From the NCBI RefSeq assembly GCF_020911725.1, contig NZ_CP076620.1:2617001-2681000 (forward strand): a stretch of 64,000 nt of DNA. Direction: 5' to 3'. Made by a program: the position numbers and the translations under genes. The notes below the pieces were generated by a model, which saw only the letters and a program-made list of their open reading frames with translations, was not told the DNA's origin and did no database searches. This stretch comes from Clostridium cadaveris (lineage in GTDB: Bacteria; Bacillota; Clostridia; Clostridiales; Clostridiaceae). This document shows, in pieces, positions 34,748-43,265 of this stretch (positions are counted from its first letter, which is position 1; every line of letters begins with the position of its first letter).

Positions 34748-35032
34748 TTAATGTAATATCTCATGATTCAATATTTTCTTTGCCATATCTATAAGCTCTG
34801 GACTTACCTCATTTACTAATACTACATCCTTAACCTCATCGCACTTATCCATTACTGCTTTTTTTATGATTTCTTCAGTAGTTATATTTGCTGAAGGACA
34901 TCCTGAACACTTTCCTGTGAGCTTTATTTTTAAAATTCCATCTCTATATTCTAATATTTTAACGTTTCCTTCATGACTTAACAAAATCGGTCTAACATCA
35001 TTTTCTAATATATTTTCTATCTTCTTTATCAT
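34748..35032 (-). CDS. NifU C-terminal-like Fe-S scaffold protein
   Basis: This 94-aa protein has the NifU-C motif GKCSGCPSAN (Cys42, Cys45), used to hold a transferable Fe-S cluster. It is the first gene of the leftward operon, with AGGAGGTAG as its site and a sigma54 promoter 30-50 bp upstream. Its place here suggests it supplies clusters to the Cys-rich MaoC fusion, or to the Fe-S enzyme 4-hydroxybutyryl-CoA dehydratase encoded divergently; this is inference. Confidence 0.85.
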   Translation of the reverse strand: MIKKIENILENDVRPILLSHEGNVKILEYRDGILKIKLTGKCSGCPSANITTEEIIKKAVMDKCDEVKDVVLVNEVSPELIDMAKKILNHEILH

Positions 35033-35064
35033 TTTAACTACCTCCTATTAACTATTATATAGTA

Positions 35065-35079
35065 GCAAATATAATGCCA
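35065..35079 (-). promoter_or_regulatory. Sigma54 promoter of the NifU/LuxCE operon
   Basis: Read leftward: TGGCAT-TATAT-TTGC, matching the sigma54 -24/-12 consensus TGGCAY-N5-TTGCW, about 33 bp upstream of the NifU-like start. Confidence 0.82.
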
Positions 35080-35148
35080 ATTATTTTTAGCAATATGAAA
35101 CTATATATTACCTCATTCCATTTTATTTAGTTATCTTTACCATGAAAA

Positions 35149-35189
35149 ATCGTTGCATTTATGAAGTACAGTTGCATTTATGCAACGAT
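35149..35189. promoter_or_regulatory. Upstream activator site, GTTGCAT repeats
   Basis: GTTGCATTTATG occurs at 35152-35163 and 35171-35182. The second copy forms the near-palindrome GTTGCATTTATGCAAC, and ATCGTTGCAT at the left edge is mirrored by ATGCAACGAT at the right edge. It lies about 70-125 bp upstream of both sigma54 promoters, as expected for an enhancer-binding protein. Confidence 0.72.
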
Positions 35190-35271
35190 ATCTTATTTCA
35201 CCTTCAACCATTTATCCTCTTTTTTATTGTTTTACAAGAGTTTTGTAGTAACTTTTATGAATTTTCTGTTT

Positions 35272-35286
35272 TGGCACAGCATTTGC
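35272..35286 (+). promoter_or_regulatory. Sigma54 promoter of abfD
   Basis: TGGCAC-AGCAT-TTGC is a full match to the -24/-12 consensus with correct spacing, 68-82 bp upstream of the abfD start. Confidence 0.88.
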
Positions 35287-35353
35287 TTAATAAAAAAGTA
35301 TAGACAATTTAAATTATAAAAAATAAATTTTAAATAAGAGAGGATGATTCATT

Positions 35354-36805
35354 ATGGCATTAATGACAGGTGAACAGTATATCGAAAGTTTAAGAAAGTT
35401 AAATCTTCAAATTTATATGTTTGGAGAAAAAATTGAAAATCCTGTGGACAATCCTATTTTGAGACCATCATTAAATTCAGTTAAGGCAACTTATGATCTT
35501 GCACAAATGCCAGAGTATGAGGATTTAATGACTACTACTTCAGTACTTACTGGTGAAAAAATAAACCGTTTCACACACATTCATCAAAACACAAGTGATT
35601 TGATAAAGAAAGTTAAAATGCAAAGACTTTGTGGACAAAAAACTGCTGCATGTTTCCAAAGATGTGTTGGAATGGATGCCTTCAATTCAGTTTTCAGTAC
35701 TACTTTTGAAACAGATGCTAAGCACGGAACTCACTATCATGAAAACTTTAAGAAATTCTTACAGTACGCACAAGAAAACGATTTAACTGTTGATGGTGCT
35801 ATGACTGACCCTAAAGGAGATAGATCACTTGCTCCTCACGCTCAAGCTGATCCAGATCTTTTTCTTCATGTTGTTGAAAGAAGACCTGATGGTATAGTTG
35901 TTCGTGGTGCTAAAGCTCACCAAACAGGTATAGTTAATTCTCATGAAGTATTAGTAATGCCGACTATATCTATGGGTGAAGATGATAAGGACTACGCTGT
36001 TTCTTTCTCTATCCCTACAGACACTGAAGGCATAATTATGATTATAGGACGTCAATCTTGTGATACACGTAAGCTTGAAGGTTCATCAATAGATGTTGGA
36101 AACTCTGAGTTTGGCGGAGTCGAAGCACTTACTATATTTGATGATGTTTTTGTTCCAAACGATAGAATATTCTTAAATGGTGAATATGAATTTGCTGGTG
36201 TTTTAGTTGAACGTTTTGCTGGATATCATAGACAATCTTATGGCGGATGTAAAGTTGGTGTTGGTGATGTTTTAATAGGAGCTGCTGCTGTTGCTGCTGA
36301 ATATAACGGAGCACAAAGAGCTTCTCACGTCAAAGATAAATTAATTGAAATGACTCATTTAAACGAAACTTTATATTGCTGTGGTATAGCTTGTTCAGCA
36401 GAAGGTAGTCAAACTAATTCTGGAAACTATATGATAGACCTATTACTTGCAAACGTATGTAAGCAAAACGTAACTCGTTTCCCTTATGAAATAGCTCGTC
36501 TTGCAGAAGATATTGCTGGAGGTCTTATGGTTACAGCTCCTTCTGAAAAAGACTTAAGAGATCCTAAACTAGGTGCTTACATTGACAAATATCTAAAGGG
36601 CGTAAATTCTGTTACAACTGAAAATCGTCTTCGTATATTAAGATTAATAGAAAACTTAACTTTAGGAACTGCTGCTGTTGGATATCGTACAGAATCTATG
36701 CATGGAGCTGGATCTCCACAAGCACAAAGAATAATGATCGCTCGTCAAGGAAATTTAGCAATGAAGAAGAAGCTTGCTAAAGCCATTGCAAAAATAGAAG
36801 AATAG
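35354..36805 (+). CDS. abfD: 4-hydroxybutyryl-CoA dehydratase/vinylacetyl-CoA isomerase
   Basis: This 483-aa enzyme converts 4-hydroxybutyryl-CoA to crotonyl-CoA by a flavin- and [4Fe-4S]-dependent ketyl-radical mechanism. The cluster ligands known for the Clostridium aminobutyricum enzyme are all present: Cys100 and Cys104 (AACFQRCVGMDAF) and His292 and Cys299 (GYHRQSYGGCKVG). The length fits the family. CoA-transferase follows 22 bp downstream. It has a sigma54 promoter. No 4-hydroxybutyrate dehydrogenase (abfH) is present in the window, unlike the classical aminobutyrate cluster, so the acid may be taken up or made elsewhere. Confidence 0.95.
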   Translation: MALMTGEQYIESLRKLNLQIYMFGEKIENPVDNPILRPSLNSVKATYDLAQMPEYEDLMTTTSVLTGEKINRFTHIHQNTSDLIKKVKMQRLCGQKTAACFQRCVGMDAFNSVFSTTFETDAKHGTHYHENFKKFLQYAQENDLTVDGAMTDPKGDRSLAPHAQADPDLFLHVVERRPDGIVVRGAKAHQTGIVNSHEVLVMPTISMGEDDKDYAVSFSIPTDTEGIIMIIGRQSCDTRKLEGSSIDVGNSEFGGVEALTIFDDVFVPNDRIFLNGEYEFAGVLVERFAGYHRQSYGGCKVGVGDVLIGAAAVAAEYNGAQRASHVKDKLIEMTHLNETLYCCGIACSAEGSQTNSGNYMIDLLLANVCKQNVTRFPYEIARLAEDIAGGLMVTAPSEKDLRDPKLGAYIDKYLKGVNSVTTENRLRILRLIENLTLGTAAVGYRTESMHGAGSPQAQRIMIARQGNLAMKKKLAKAIAKIEE

Positions 36806-36827
36806 TCATCCTTTAGGAGGTACAATA

Positions 36828-38129
36828 ATGAGTTGGAAAGAAATATATAATTCACGACTTATGTCAGCTGAAGAAGCTGTAAAGAAGGTTCCTAGCAACA
36901 GTCGTGTGGTTGTAGGACATGCTGTTGGAGAACCTGCATATTTATTAAGCGTCATGGCTGAACATAAAGAGTGGTACGAAAATGTTGAAATATTCCATAT
37001 GGTTTCATTTGGTAAAAATGAATATTGTAATGAAGGTATGGAAAAACACTTCCGTCATAATTCTCTATTTGTAGGCGGAAATACACGTAAAGCTATACAA
37101 AGCGGACGTGGAGACTATACACCTTGTTTCTTCTCTGAAATACCAAGGCTTTTTGAGGAGCAGCTTCATCCTGATGTTGCTCTCATCATGGTAACCCCTC
37201 CAGATGAAAATGGTAAAGTTAACTTAGGTGTTTCTGTAGACTATACAAAAGGAGCTGCTAAGAACGCTAAGCTTGTAATTGCACAAGTTAACGATCAAAT
37301 GCCTTATACCTACGGAGATTCTCTTTTAGATGTTTCCGAAATAGACTGCTTCGTAGAACATTCAAATCCTATTCCAGAAGTTCAACCTGCAGTTTTAGGC
37401 GAAATTGAAAAAGCTATAGGCCGTAACTGTGCTACTTTAATCAAAGATGGAGATACACTTCAGCTTGGTATTGGAGGAATTCCAGATGCTGTTCTACTTT
37501 CATTAAAAGATAAGAAGAATCTAGGAATACACTCTGAGATGTTCTCTGATGGAGTTGTAGAACTAGTAAAGGCTGGAGTAATAAATGGTTCTGAAAAAGA
37601 GCTTCTTCCTGGAAAAATGGCTGTTACCTTCCTTATGGGAACAAAGAAATTATATGATTTCGTAGACCATAATCCTGATGTTGCTATGTATACAGTAGAT
37701 TATATAAATGATCCTGTTGTTATAGCTCAAAATAACCATATAGTATGCATCAACTCTTGTGTTCAAGTAGACCTTATGGGTCAAGCATGCTCAGAAGCTG
37801 TCGGACTTACTCAAATAAGTGGAGTTGGAGGCCAGGTAGACTTTATAAGAGGTGCTGCTATGGCTAAAAACGGTACTTCAATCTTAGCAATGCCTTCTAC
37901 AGCTGCTAAAGGTAAAATATCAAAGATTGTTCCATTTTTAGATGAAGGAGCAACAGTAACAACTTCTCGTAATGATATAGATTACGTAGTTACTGAATAT
38001 GGAATTGCTCATTTGAAAGGTAAAACTCTTCGAGAAAGAGCTAAATCATTAATAGATATTGCACATCCTGACTTTAAAGAAGGGTTGATTGCAGAATATG
38101 AAAAGAGATTCCATTGTTCATATAAATAA
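36828..38129 (+). CDS. abfT: 4-hydroxybutyrate CoA-transferase
   Basis: This 433-aa family I-like CoA-transferase (acetyl-CoA hydrolase/transferase type) moves CoA from acetyl-CoA to 4-hydroxybutyrate. It has DTLQLGIGGIPDAV, the region HSEMFSDGVVEL with the likely catalytic Glu, SGVGGQVDFIRGA and the C-terminal EYGIAHLKGKTLRERA. The gene follows abfD with GGAGG and shares its sigma54 promoter. The product is the direct substrate of AbfD. Confidence 0.93.
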   Translation: MSWKEIYNSRLMSAEEAVKKVPSNSRVVVGHAVGEPAYLLSVMAEHKEWYENVEIFHMVSFGKNEYCNEGMEKHFRHNSLFVGGNTRKAIQSGRGDYTPCFFSEIPRLFEEQLHPDVALIMVTPPDENGKVNLGVSVDYTKGAAKNAKLVIAQVNDQMPYTYGDSLLDVSEIDCFVEHSNPIPEVQPAVLGEIEKAIGRNCATLIKDGDTLQLGIGGIPDAVLLSLKDKKNLGIHSEMFSDGVVELVKAGVINGSEKELLPGKMAVTFLMGTKKLYDFVDHNPDVAMYTVDYINDPVVIAQNNHIVCINSCVQVDLMGQACSEAVGLTQISGVGGQVDFIRGAAMAKNGTSILAMPSTAAKGKISKIVPFLDEGATVTTSRNDIDYVVTEYGIAHLKGKTLRERAKSLIDIAHPDFKEGLIAEYEKRFHCSYK

Positions 38130-38164
38130 TATTTAAATCTTAGTCCATTAAGCAATCCACACAA

Positions 38165-38208
38165 ATAAAACATCTGTATGTTATTAATTCATACAGATGT
38201 TTTATTTA
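38165..38208. terminator. Bidirectional terminator
   Basis: AAAACATCTGTATG (38167-38180) pairs with CATACAGATGTTTT (38190-38203), between convergent abfT and the sigma54 activator gene. Confidence 0.85.
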
Positions 38209-38227
38209 TCTAATTTATCAATTTATA

Positions 38228-39697
38228 TTATTCCATAGTACCATTAATCTGCTCTAAATGCTCACTATATTTTTGCCTCTTTCTAACAAAAGTAGATGCA
38301 TTCATTCCAAGGCTTTCTGCTGCCTGTCTTACGTTGCCATAAGTTTCATATGCATTATTTATATATTCTAGCTCTAAAGCTTCTAATGCACTCTTCAAAT
38401 CTTTATTTGGATTTATGACATGAGTTTTAATTTCACCTCTGCATCTTTTATTTTGAATAGGAATACTATCTATAGTTATTTCATCTCCATTGCTTATTAT
38501 AATTGCTCTTTCTATTATGTTTTTTAATTCCCTTATATTTCCCGGCCAATTATAATTTTTTAATATCTGTTCAGCTTCCATAGAAAAACGTTTACTAAAC
38601 CCATATTTTTTATTTAAATTACTTATAAATAATTCCGATAACGGTACTATGTCTCCTGTCCTTTCCCTTAACGGCGGTATATTTATAGGGAACACCATTA
38701 GCCTATAGTATAAATCTTCTCTAAAACTCTTCTCCTTCACCATTTTTTCAAGATTACGATTTGTTGCCGCAATAATACGTACATCTATCTTTATTGGCTG
38801 ACTCCCCCCTATACGCTCTATCTCCTGCTCTTGAAGAACACGAAGTAATTTTACTTGCATAGACATTGGAAGTTCTCCTATTTCGTCCAAAAATATAGTT
38901 CCTTTATCTGCTACTTCAAATAGTCCCATCTTTCCATTTTTATTTGCTCCAGTAAAGGCTCCTTTTTCATAACCAAATAATTCACTTTCTATTAAATTAG
39001 CTGGTATTGCTCCACAGTTGATTTTGATAAAAGACTTATCTTTTCTTCTACTGTTCTGAAATATGTATTTTGCAAATACTTCTTTTCCAACACCAGTTTC
39101 TCCCAAAAGCATTACAGTTGCATCTAATGGAGCCACTTTATCTGCTAATAGTAATGCTGCTAAGGATCTTTTATCATGAACAACCATATTGTCATCCATA
39201 AGCTTTTCCCTAACATGTTCTAGTTCCTGTCTTAATTTAATCTCTTCCTGAGTTTTCTTTTGGACTTCTTCCTTTAGATTATATAGTTCCGTTAAATCAC
39301 GTACATTGGTGACTACCATGATAATCTTACCCTTATTATCATATACGGGTGAGCTGGTAATCAAAGCTTTACGTCCAGTTTTAAACTCTTGCTGCAGTGT
39401 GATGACTCTACGCTCTTTTATTGCCATTAAAGAACCTGAAACTGAAATCACATTATGTTTCACAAGTTCATGCATGCTATGTCCTAATACTTCCCTTTTT
39501 CTTAGCCCTGTTATATTCTCATAGGATCTGTTGACTTTAATGGTATTAGCTTGTCCATCAGTGATATATATGCCATCAAATGAGTTTTCGATAATAGCAT
39601 CCAATTTATCATTAGCTTCTTTTGTGTTTGAAAACATTTCCACATTTATTTTTTCTTTCGAAAATTCATCTGTTTTATCTATCTGCGGCTTTTTCAT
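38228..39697 (-). CDS. PAS-domain sigma54-dependent transcriptional activator
   Basis: This 489-aa enhancer-binding protein has an N-terminal PAS domain (about 30-140; [27 protein letters not shown]), a short coiled coil and the AAA+ domain (about 170-400). That domain has Walker A GETGVGKE, the sigma54-contacting GAFTGA (246-251) and Walker [14 protein letters not shown] Fis-type HTH is at the C-terminus ([19 protein letters not shown]). Three sigma54 promoters lie within 3.5 kb on both sides, making these genes its obvious targets. The PAS ligand is unknown; 4-hydroxybutyrate or its CoA ester is a guess. I see no sigma54 promoter for this gene itself. Confidence 0.92.
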   Translation of the reverse strand: MKKPQIDKTDEFSKEKINVEMFSNTKEANDKLDAIIENSFDGIYITDGQANTIKVNRSYENITGLRKREVLGHSMHELVKHNVISVSGSLMAIKERRVITLQQEFKTGRKALITSSPVYDNKGKIIMVVTNVRDLTELYNLKEEVQKKTQEEIKLRQELEHVREKLMDDNMVVHDKRSLAALLLADKVAPLDATVMLLGETGVGKEVFAKYIFQNSRRKDKSFIKINCGAIPANLIESELFGYEKGAFTGANKNGKMGLFEVADKGTIFLDEIGELPMSMQVKLLRVLQEQEIERIGGSQPIKIDVRIIAATNRNLEKMVKEKSFREDLYYRLMVFPINIPPLRERTGDIVPLSELFISNLNKKYGFSKRFSMEAEQILKNYNWPGNIRELKNIIERAIIISNGDEITIDSIPIQNKRCRGEIKTHVINPNKDLKSALEALELEYINNAYETYGNVRQAAESLGMNASTFVRKRQKYSEHLEQINGTME

Positions 39698-39833
39698 TAA
39701 AACACCCCTTTTCTAGATAATTTAGATAATTTCATGTTATCACATTTAGAGACACCTCTCAATAAACATTATTAATTCCTCTACATCTTTCTTAACAATC
39801 TACAAATTTAATATCAATTTATTTTATAACGCA

Positions 39834-39882
39834 TGAAAAATGGTGGGATTATTACTCTAAATAATCCTCACCATTTAATATT
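39834..39882 (-). terminator. Terminator after the permease gene
   Basis: AAATGGTGGGATTATT pairs with AATAATCCTCACCATTT with a one-base bulge; the A-run on the left gives a U-tract in the leftward transcript. Confidence 0.8.
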
Positions 39883-39906
39883 AAGCTAACTATTTAAATA
39901 TTAGTG

Positions 39907-41271
39907 TTATGCTTCTAATTTTTCTAATTTTATAGGCTCTGGATTTTTGAAGTTACCCTTTATTAATATATAAATAACAACTCCAACTGCTAGACCCCAG
40001 CTTGCTCCAGATGTTGCTAAAACTGCAGCCATAACACCAGCAATACCTCTTTCCATATCTGTAGAAATCATTGAAAGTCCTATCTTACAACAGACATATC
40101 CCTGTACTATTAATGTAAGAGAAAGAGCCGCTGGAAGTATTGGCTGTACAAATGATGCAACAGGCACAAGTGCTACGCATATAAATGTCATCCAACGGAA
40201 TGTACCTATTCCACTATATATTGAATCCATAGATTTTCTTCCTTCTTTATATCTTTCACCAACAGCTGCTGTTACTGCTGCCCAAAGAGGTCCACAAAGA
40301 GGAACGTAAGGACAAATTATAGCTTGAACAAGGTTACGTATAGCACTTATAACATTTGATCTATTTGGATTAAAGTCTATCTTTTCATCAGTTCTTACTT
40401 CGTCAGCTTCCCTAATAAGCTGTTCACTAGAAACGAAATCACCAAAAGCAATAATATAAACTGCAATTGCTGTAGGTAATGCTGCTATAAATTGAGAAAT
40501 ACTAGGAAAACCTATAGAGAATGGACTTAGTGTCCTAAAAATCTCGCCTATATCAGGAATTTTGATAATGGATCCTAATACTAGATTAGGTGCTGGAAGC
40601 TCTCCTGTTAATGGTCCAATTATAACTGCAATTATAATAGCTGGAAGCATACCAAAATTTCCTATAGTATGCCAGAGTTTACTTTTATCTTTCATACCCT
40701 TAAACAAAATAGAGAATAGTAAGAAATATGCTATTAAAGTTCCTATTCCAACTGTAATTGGATATAATCCAAATCTTCCTCCTGTCTTGAATTCTCCCAT
40801 GATTGCTGAAAAACCAGCGCCAAGTAAAATACCAGCTTTAATTGCATTAGGAATAAATCCTATTATCTTTCCTGCTAGTCCTGTGATTCCCATGATTAAG
40901 AAAATAAGTCCTACTAAAATTTGTAATGCAATTAAAGATTGCACTCTTTCTGGTCCTTGCTGAGTTAAAGTTAAAAATGCTGTAACTAATGGTATAGCTG
41001 GTGTAATCCATCCTGGTACAACTGGGTCACCTAATAATGAATGCAGGTTGTAAAATAAACCATTGATAATAACCATGCTCCAAGCTACTTCATATGGAAC
41101 TCCAAGAATTTGCTCCAAAACTGGTATAGCACCTAAGCAAGTAGCACACATTAAAATCGCCTGTAGACATTCTGATAATTCCCATCGATAATGAATAAAA
41201 GGTAATCTTATCTTAAATATCCCAGCTGGAATATAAGGCTGTTCAGTACCTTCTTTTCTTACCATCGCCAT
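39907..41271 (-). CDS. Permease, NCS2/SulP-like fold (xanthine/uracil-type annotation)
   Basis: This 454-aa membrane protein has 12-14 hydrophobic segments. Motifs such as GDPVVPGWITPAIPLVTAFL, GFIPNAIKAGILLGAGFSAI and AVYIIAFGDFVSSEQLIREA suggest the NCS2/SulP superfamily, normally proton or sodium symporters of nucleobases or anions. The family call is tentative. A sigma54 promoter with GTTGCAT sites upstream ties it to the abfD and LuxCE operons, so its cargo is more likely a substrate of that pathway (such as 4-hydroxybutyrate or another organic acid) than a nucleobase. It ends in a terminator. Confidence 0.6.
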   Translation of the reverse strand: MAMVRKEGTEQPYIPAGIFKIRLPFIHYRWELSECLQAILMCATCLGAIPVLEQILGVPYEVAWSMVIINGLFYNLHSLLGDPVVPGWITPAIPLVTAFLTLTQQGPERVQSLIALQILVGLIFLIMGITGLAGKIIGFIPNAIKAGILLGAGFSAIMGEFKTGGRFGLYPITVGIGTLIAYFLLFSILFKGMKDKSKLWHTIGNFGMLPAIIIAVIIGPLTGELPAPNLVLGSIIKIPDIGEIFRTLSPFSIGFPSISQFIAALPTAIAVYIIAFGDFVSSEQLIREADEVRTDEKIDFNPNRSNVISAIRNLVQAIICPYVPLCGPLWAAVTAAVGERYKEGRKSMDSIYSGIGTFRWMTFICVALVPVASFVQPILPAALSLTLIVQGYVCCKIGLSMISTDMERGIAGVMAAVLATSGASWGLAVGVVIYILIKGNFKNPEPIKLEKLEA

Positions 41272-41320
41272 ATTGTGTTTCCCCCTTCATTAATAAAAGT
41301 TTTCTTTAGTTATTAATATA

Positions 41321-41335
41321 GCAAAACCTATGCCA
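41321..41335 (-). promoter_or_regulatory. Sigma54 promoter of the permease gene
   Basis: Read leftward: TGGCAT-AGGTT-TTGC, matching TGGCAY-N5-TTGC, about 50 bp upstream of the permease start. Confidence 0.82.
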
Positions 41336-41429
41336 ATTCATTTCTTCTCATGAAATTACATCGATTACATAGAATATATATATTAACCAATACTTTTAAT
41401 ATTTTCTACAGTGAATTTTTAAATCCTCT

Positions 41430-41464
41430 TTGTTGCATTTTTGCATTTGTTTCATAATTGCAAT
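41430..41464. promoter_or_regulatory. GTTGCAT-type activator site upstream of the permease gene
   Basis: GTTGCATTTTTGCATTTG is followed by ATTGCAAT. It shares GTTGCATTT with the divergent abfD/LuxCE control region and lies about 100-130 bp upstream of the sigma54 promoter. Confidence 0.6.
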
Positions 41465-41477
41465 AATTTTTCAAAAT

Positions 41478-41504
41478 AAATAGGTGCTTATACCGCACCT
41501 ATAT
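41478..41504 (-). terminator. Hairpin after the Csp-like genes
   Basis: ATAGGTGC (41480-41487) pairs with GCACCTAT (41495-41502) just after the stop of the second protease gene. The stem is short and the U-tract weak. Confidence 0.5.
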
Positions 41505-41519
41505 TCTGGATTATATTTA

Positions 41520-43265
41520 TTATATATTTTCAAATAATTTATATATATTTAGTATTCCGAAACCCCATTGAGGGTTTGGATACACATCTCCTCTTCTTTC
41601 TAATGTACCTCGTGATAGGAATGTCTTCATACTTTGAGCATACATATATGGATAGTTTTTATTTACAATTCCCCATTGAAACAACAAACAACATGCCCCT
41701 GCGCCAACAGCTGCTGAAAGACTCGTCCCATTAATTATATCAACCTTATTATTAAGTCCTACAGTTGATGTATTTACTCCTCCTGCTGCAAAATCTATAT
41801 TGTTTATATACTGATTTCTAAAAGAAACTCCCGAATAAGCCAAGAGATTATTATTATTTTGATTATAAGCAGCTGCCGTTATAACTGCTGGAGAGTCACT
41901 TGGTATCATAATAGTTCCATAAGAGTCACTTGATGTAAATCTAGTTCCATGTACAGTAAGACCTTTTTGAAGAATCCATGCATTGTATGTAGCCCTATCT
42001 CCAAGCTTCAATGTCACCCTTATTCGCCATATACCTTCTTGTAGATTCCTTAAATAAATACGTATAAGCTCATCCCCTGTATATTCTTCTGGCAAATAAT
42101 AATAAACTGATATATCCGTTAATTCAAAAGTAAAAACATATTTTTTATTCAAATTGAGGATAGCAGGAATTAATCCTGTTGTCTCACCCGATGGTGAAAT
42201 TATTTCTACATCTATAATGTTAGGAAGATCAACCCAAATTTCTATAAGCATATTTTTTTGATTTGGAGCAATTATAAGTTCTATGGAATCAGTATCACCT
42301 TTTTTTTCTAATAATCCTGATACATGAGAATCCTGTATTCCTTCATTCCCACTTCCGCTTACAACTACAATACCTACATTTTGAGAAATCGATTGTATAA
42401 AAGAGTCTAATATATGTTTTCCTTTATGGTTACCATTATTAGTTCCTAATGGAAGAAGTATTACTGTAGGCTTATTTTGTGTTAATGCATAGTCTTTTGC
42501 ATACTCTAATGCTGAAATTATAAATGCTACATTATATTTATTTACATTTGTCGGAAAAAAATTATTATAACTGTTAGCCTGAGCCAACTTAATTATAAGA
42601 AAATCACACTCTGGTGTCATCCCTCTGATTGTAGGATTGACACCTCTAGCTCCAACAATTCCTGCCATATTGGTACCATGGCCATCTTTATCAATACTTG
42701 GAACTATGTCATATGGATTTAAATTGTTTTTCTTTGCTTCTATTGCTCTATTTATTTCTTCACTATTATATACTCTTCCAAAAGATACATTTTCTCCTTT
42801 CGCAGGCTTTAAAGTTTGATCCCATAAAAATTTAATTCTAGTCTTACCATTTATATCACAAAATTCCTCATTAAGATAATCAATTCCTGTATCAATTATA
42901 GCTACAGTTACTCCGGTTCCCTTTAAATCCAGTGGAAGATTTAGTTGAACAGAATTAACTTCGGAAGCATCTATTGCAGAAGTTTCTTGAAGCGTAAATA
43001 TTTCTGGAGGTGCTACATAGTATATTATTATCCCATTACCTTCTACAGCTTTATTTATTATAGAAGCTATTATATTTGTATTTCCAATATCTTTTGTCAC
43101 TGTATTTTTAATTACTGCCATAGCATAAGTTTCATTTATAATAACAAGAGTTATATCACCATTATCATAATATATCTTTTCTTCAGCTTTTCCTCCATAT
43201 AAAACAGTATAAATATAATAATTTTCATCAGAAATAATTCCACTTATATCATTATTATCAGCCAT
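41520..43265 (-). CDS. Csp-like subtilisin (S8) protease
   Basis: This 581-aa protein has no signal peptide and an N-terminal prodomain of ~90 residues ending near IFTLQE. The complete catalytic triad is present: Asp125 (IIDTGIDYLN), His196 (HGTNMAGIVGARG) and Ser515 (GTSLSAAVGAG), with the oxyanion Asn307 (SGSGNEG). A large jelly-roll-like insertion (about 320-450) lies between Asn and Ser, as in clostridial Csp proteases, which activate the cortex hydrolase SleC during spore germination. The gene overlaps its paralogue upstream by 8 nt. No sleC is in the window, so the germination role is inferred from family. Confidence 0.82.
   Translation of the reverse strand: MADNNDISGIISDENYYIYTVLYGGKAEEKIYYDNGDITLVIINETYAMAVIKNTVTKDIGNTNIIASIINKAVEGNGIIIYYVAPPEIFTLQETSAIDASEVNSVQLNLPLDLKGTGVTVAIIDTGIDYLNEEFCDINGKTRIKFLWDQTLKPAKGENVSFGRVYNSEEINRAIEAKKNNLNPYDIVPSIDKDGHGTNMAGIVGARGVNPTIRGMTPECDFLIIKLAQANSYNNFFPTNVNKYNVAFIISALEYAKDYALTQNKPTVILLPLGTNNGNHKGKHILDSFIQSISQNVGIVVVSGSGNEGIQDSHVSGLLEKKGDTDSIELIIAPNQKNMLIEIWVDLPNIIDVEIISPSGETTGLIPAILNLNKKYVFTFELTDISVYYYLPEEYTGDELIRIYLRNLQEGIWRIRVTLKLGDRATYNAWILQKGLTVHGTRFTSSDSYGTIMIPSDSPAVITAAAYNQNNNNLLAYSGVSFRNQYINNIDFAAGGVNTSTVGLNNKVDIINGTSLSAAVGAGACCLLFQWGIVNKNYPYMYAQSMKTFLSRGTLERRGDVYPNPQWGFGILNIYKLFENI

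Larger units (their letters stand above)
35033..35353. promoter_or_regulatory. 321-bp divergent control region between NifU-like and abfD operons
   Basis: It holds two outward-facing sigma54 promoters (35065-35079 leftward, 35272-35286 rightward) and a shared GTTGCAT repeat cluster at 35149-35189 nearly midway. There is no ORF with a plausible start. The layout is that of a divergent regulon with one activator binding area. Confidence 0.8.

Noticed and set aside
36132-36314. Antisense reading frame rich in Gln and His inside abfD
   Set aside because: It is the reverse strand of a confident gene with biased codons; there is no ribosome site.
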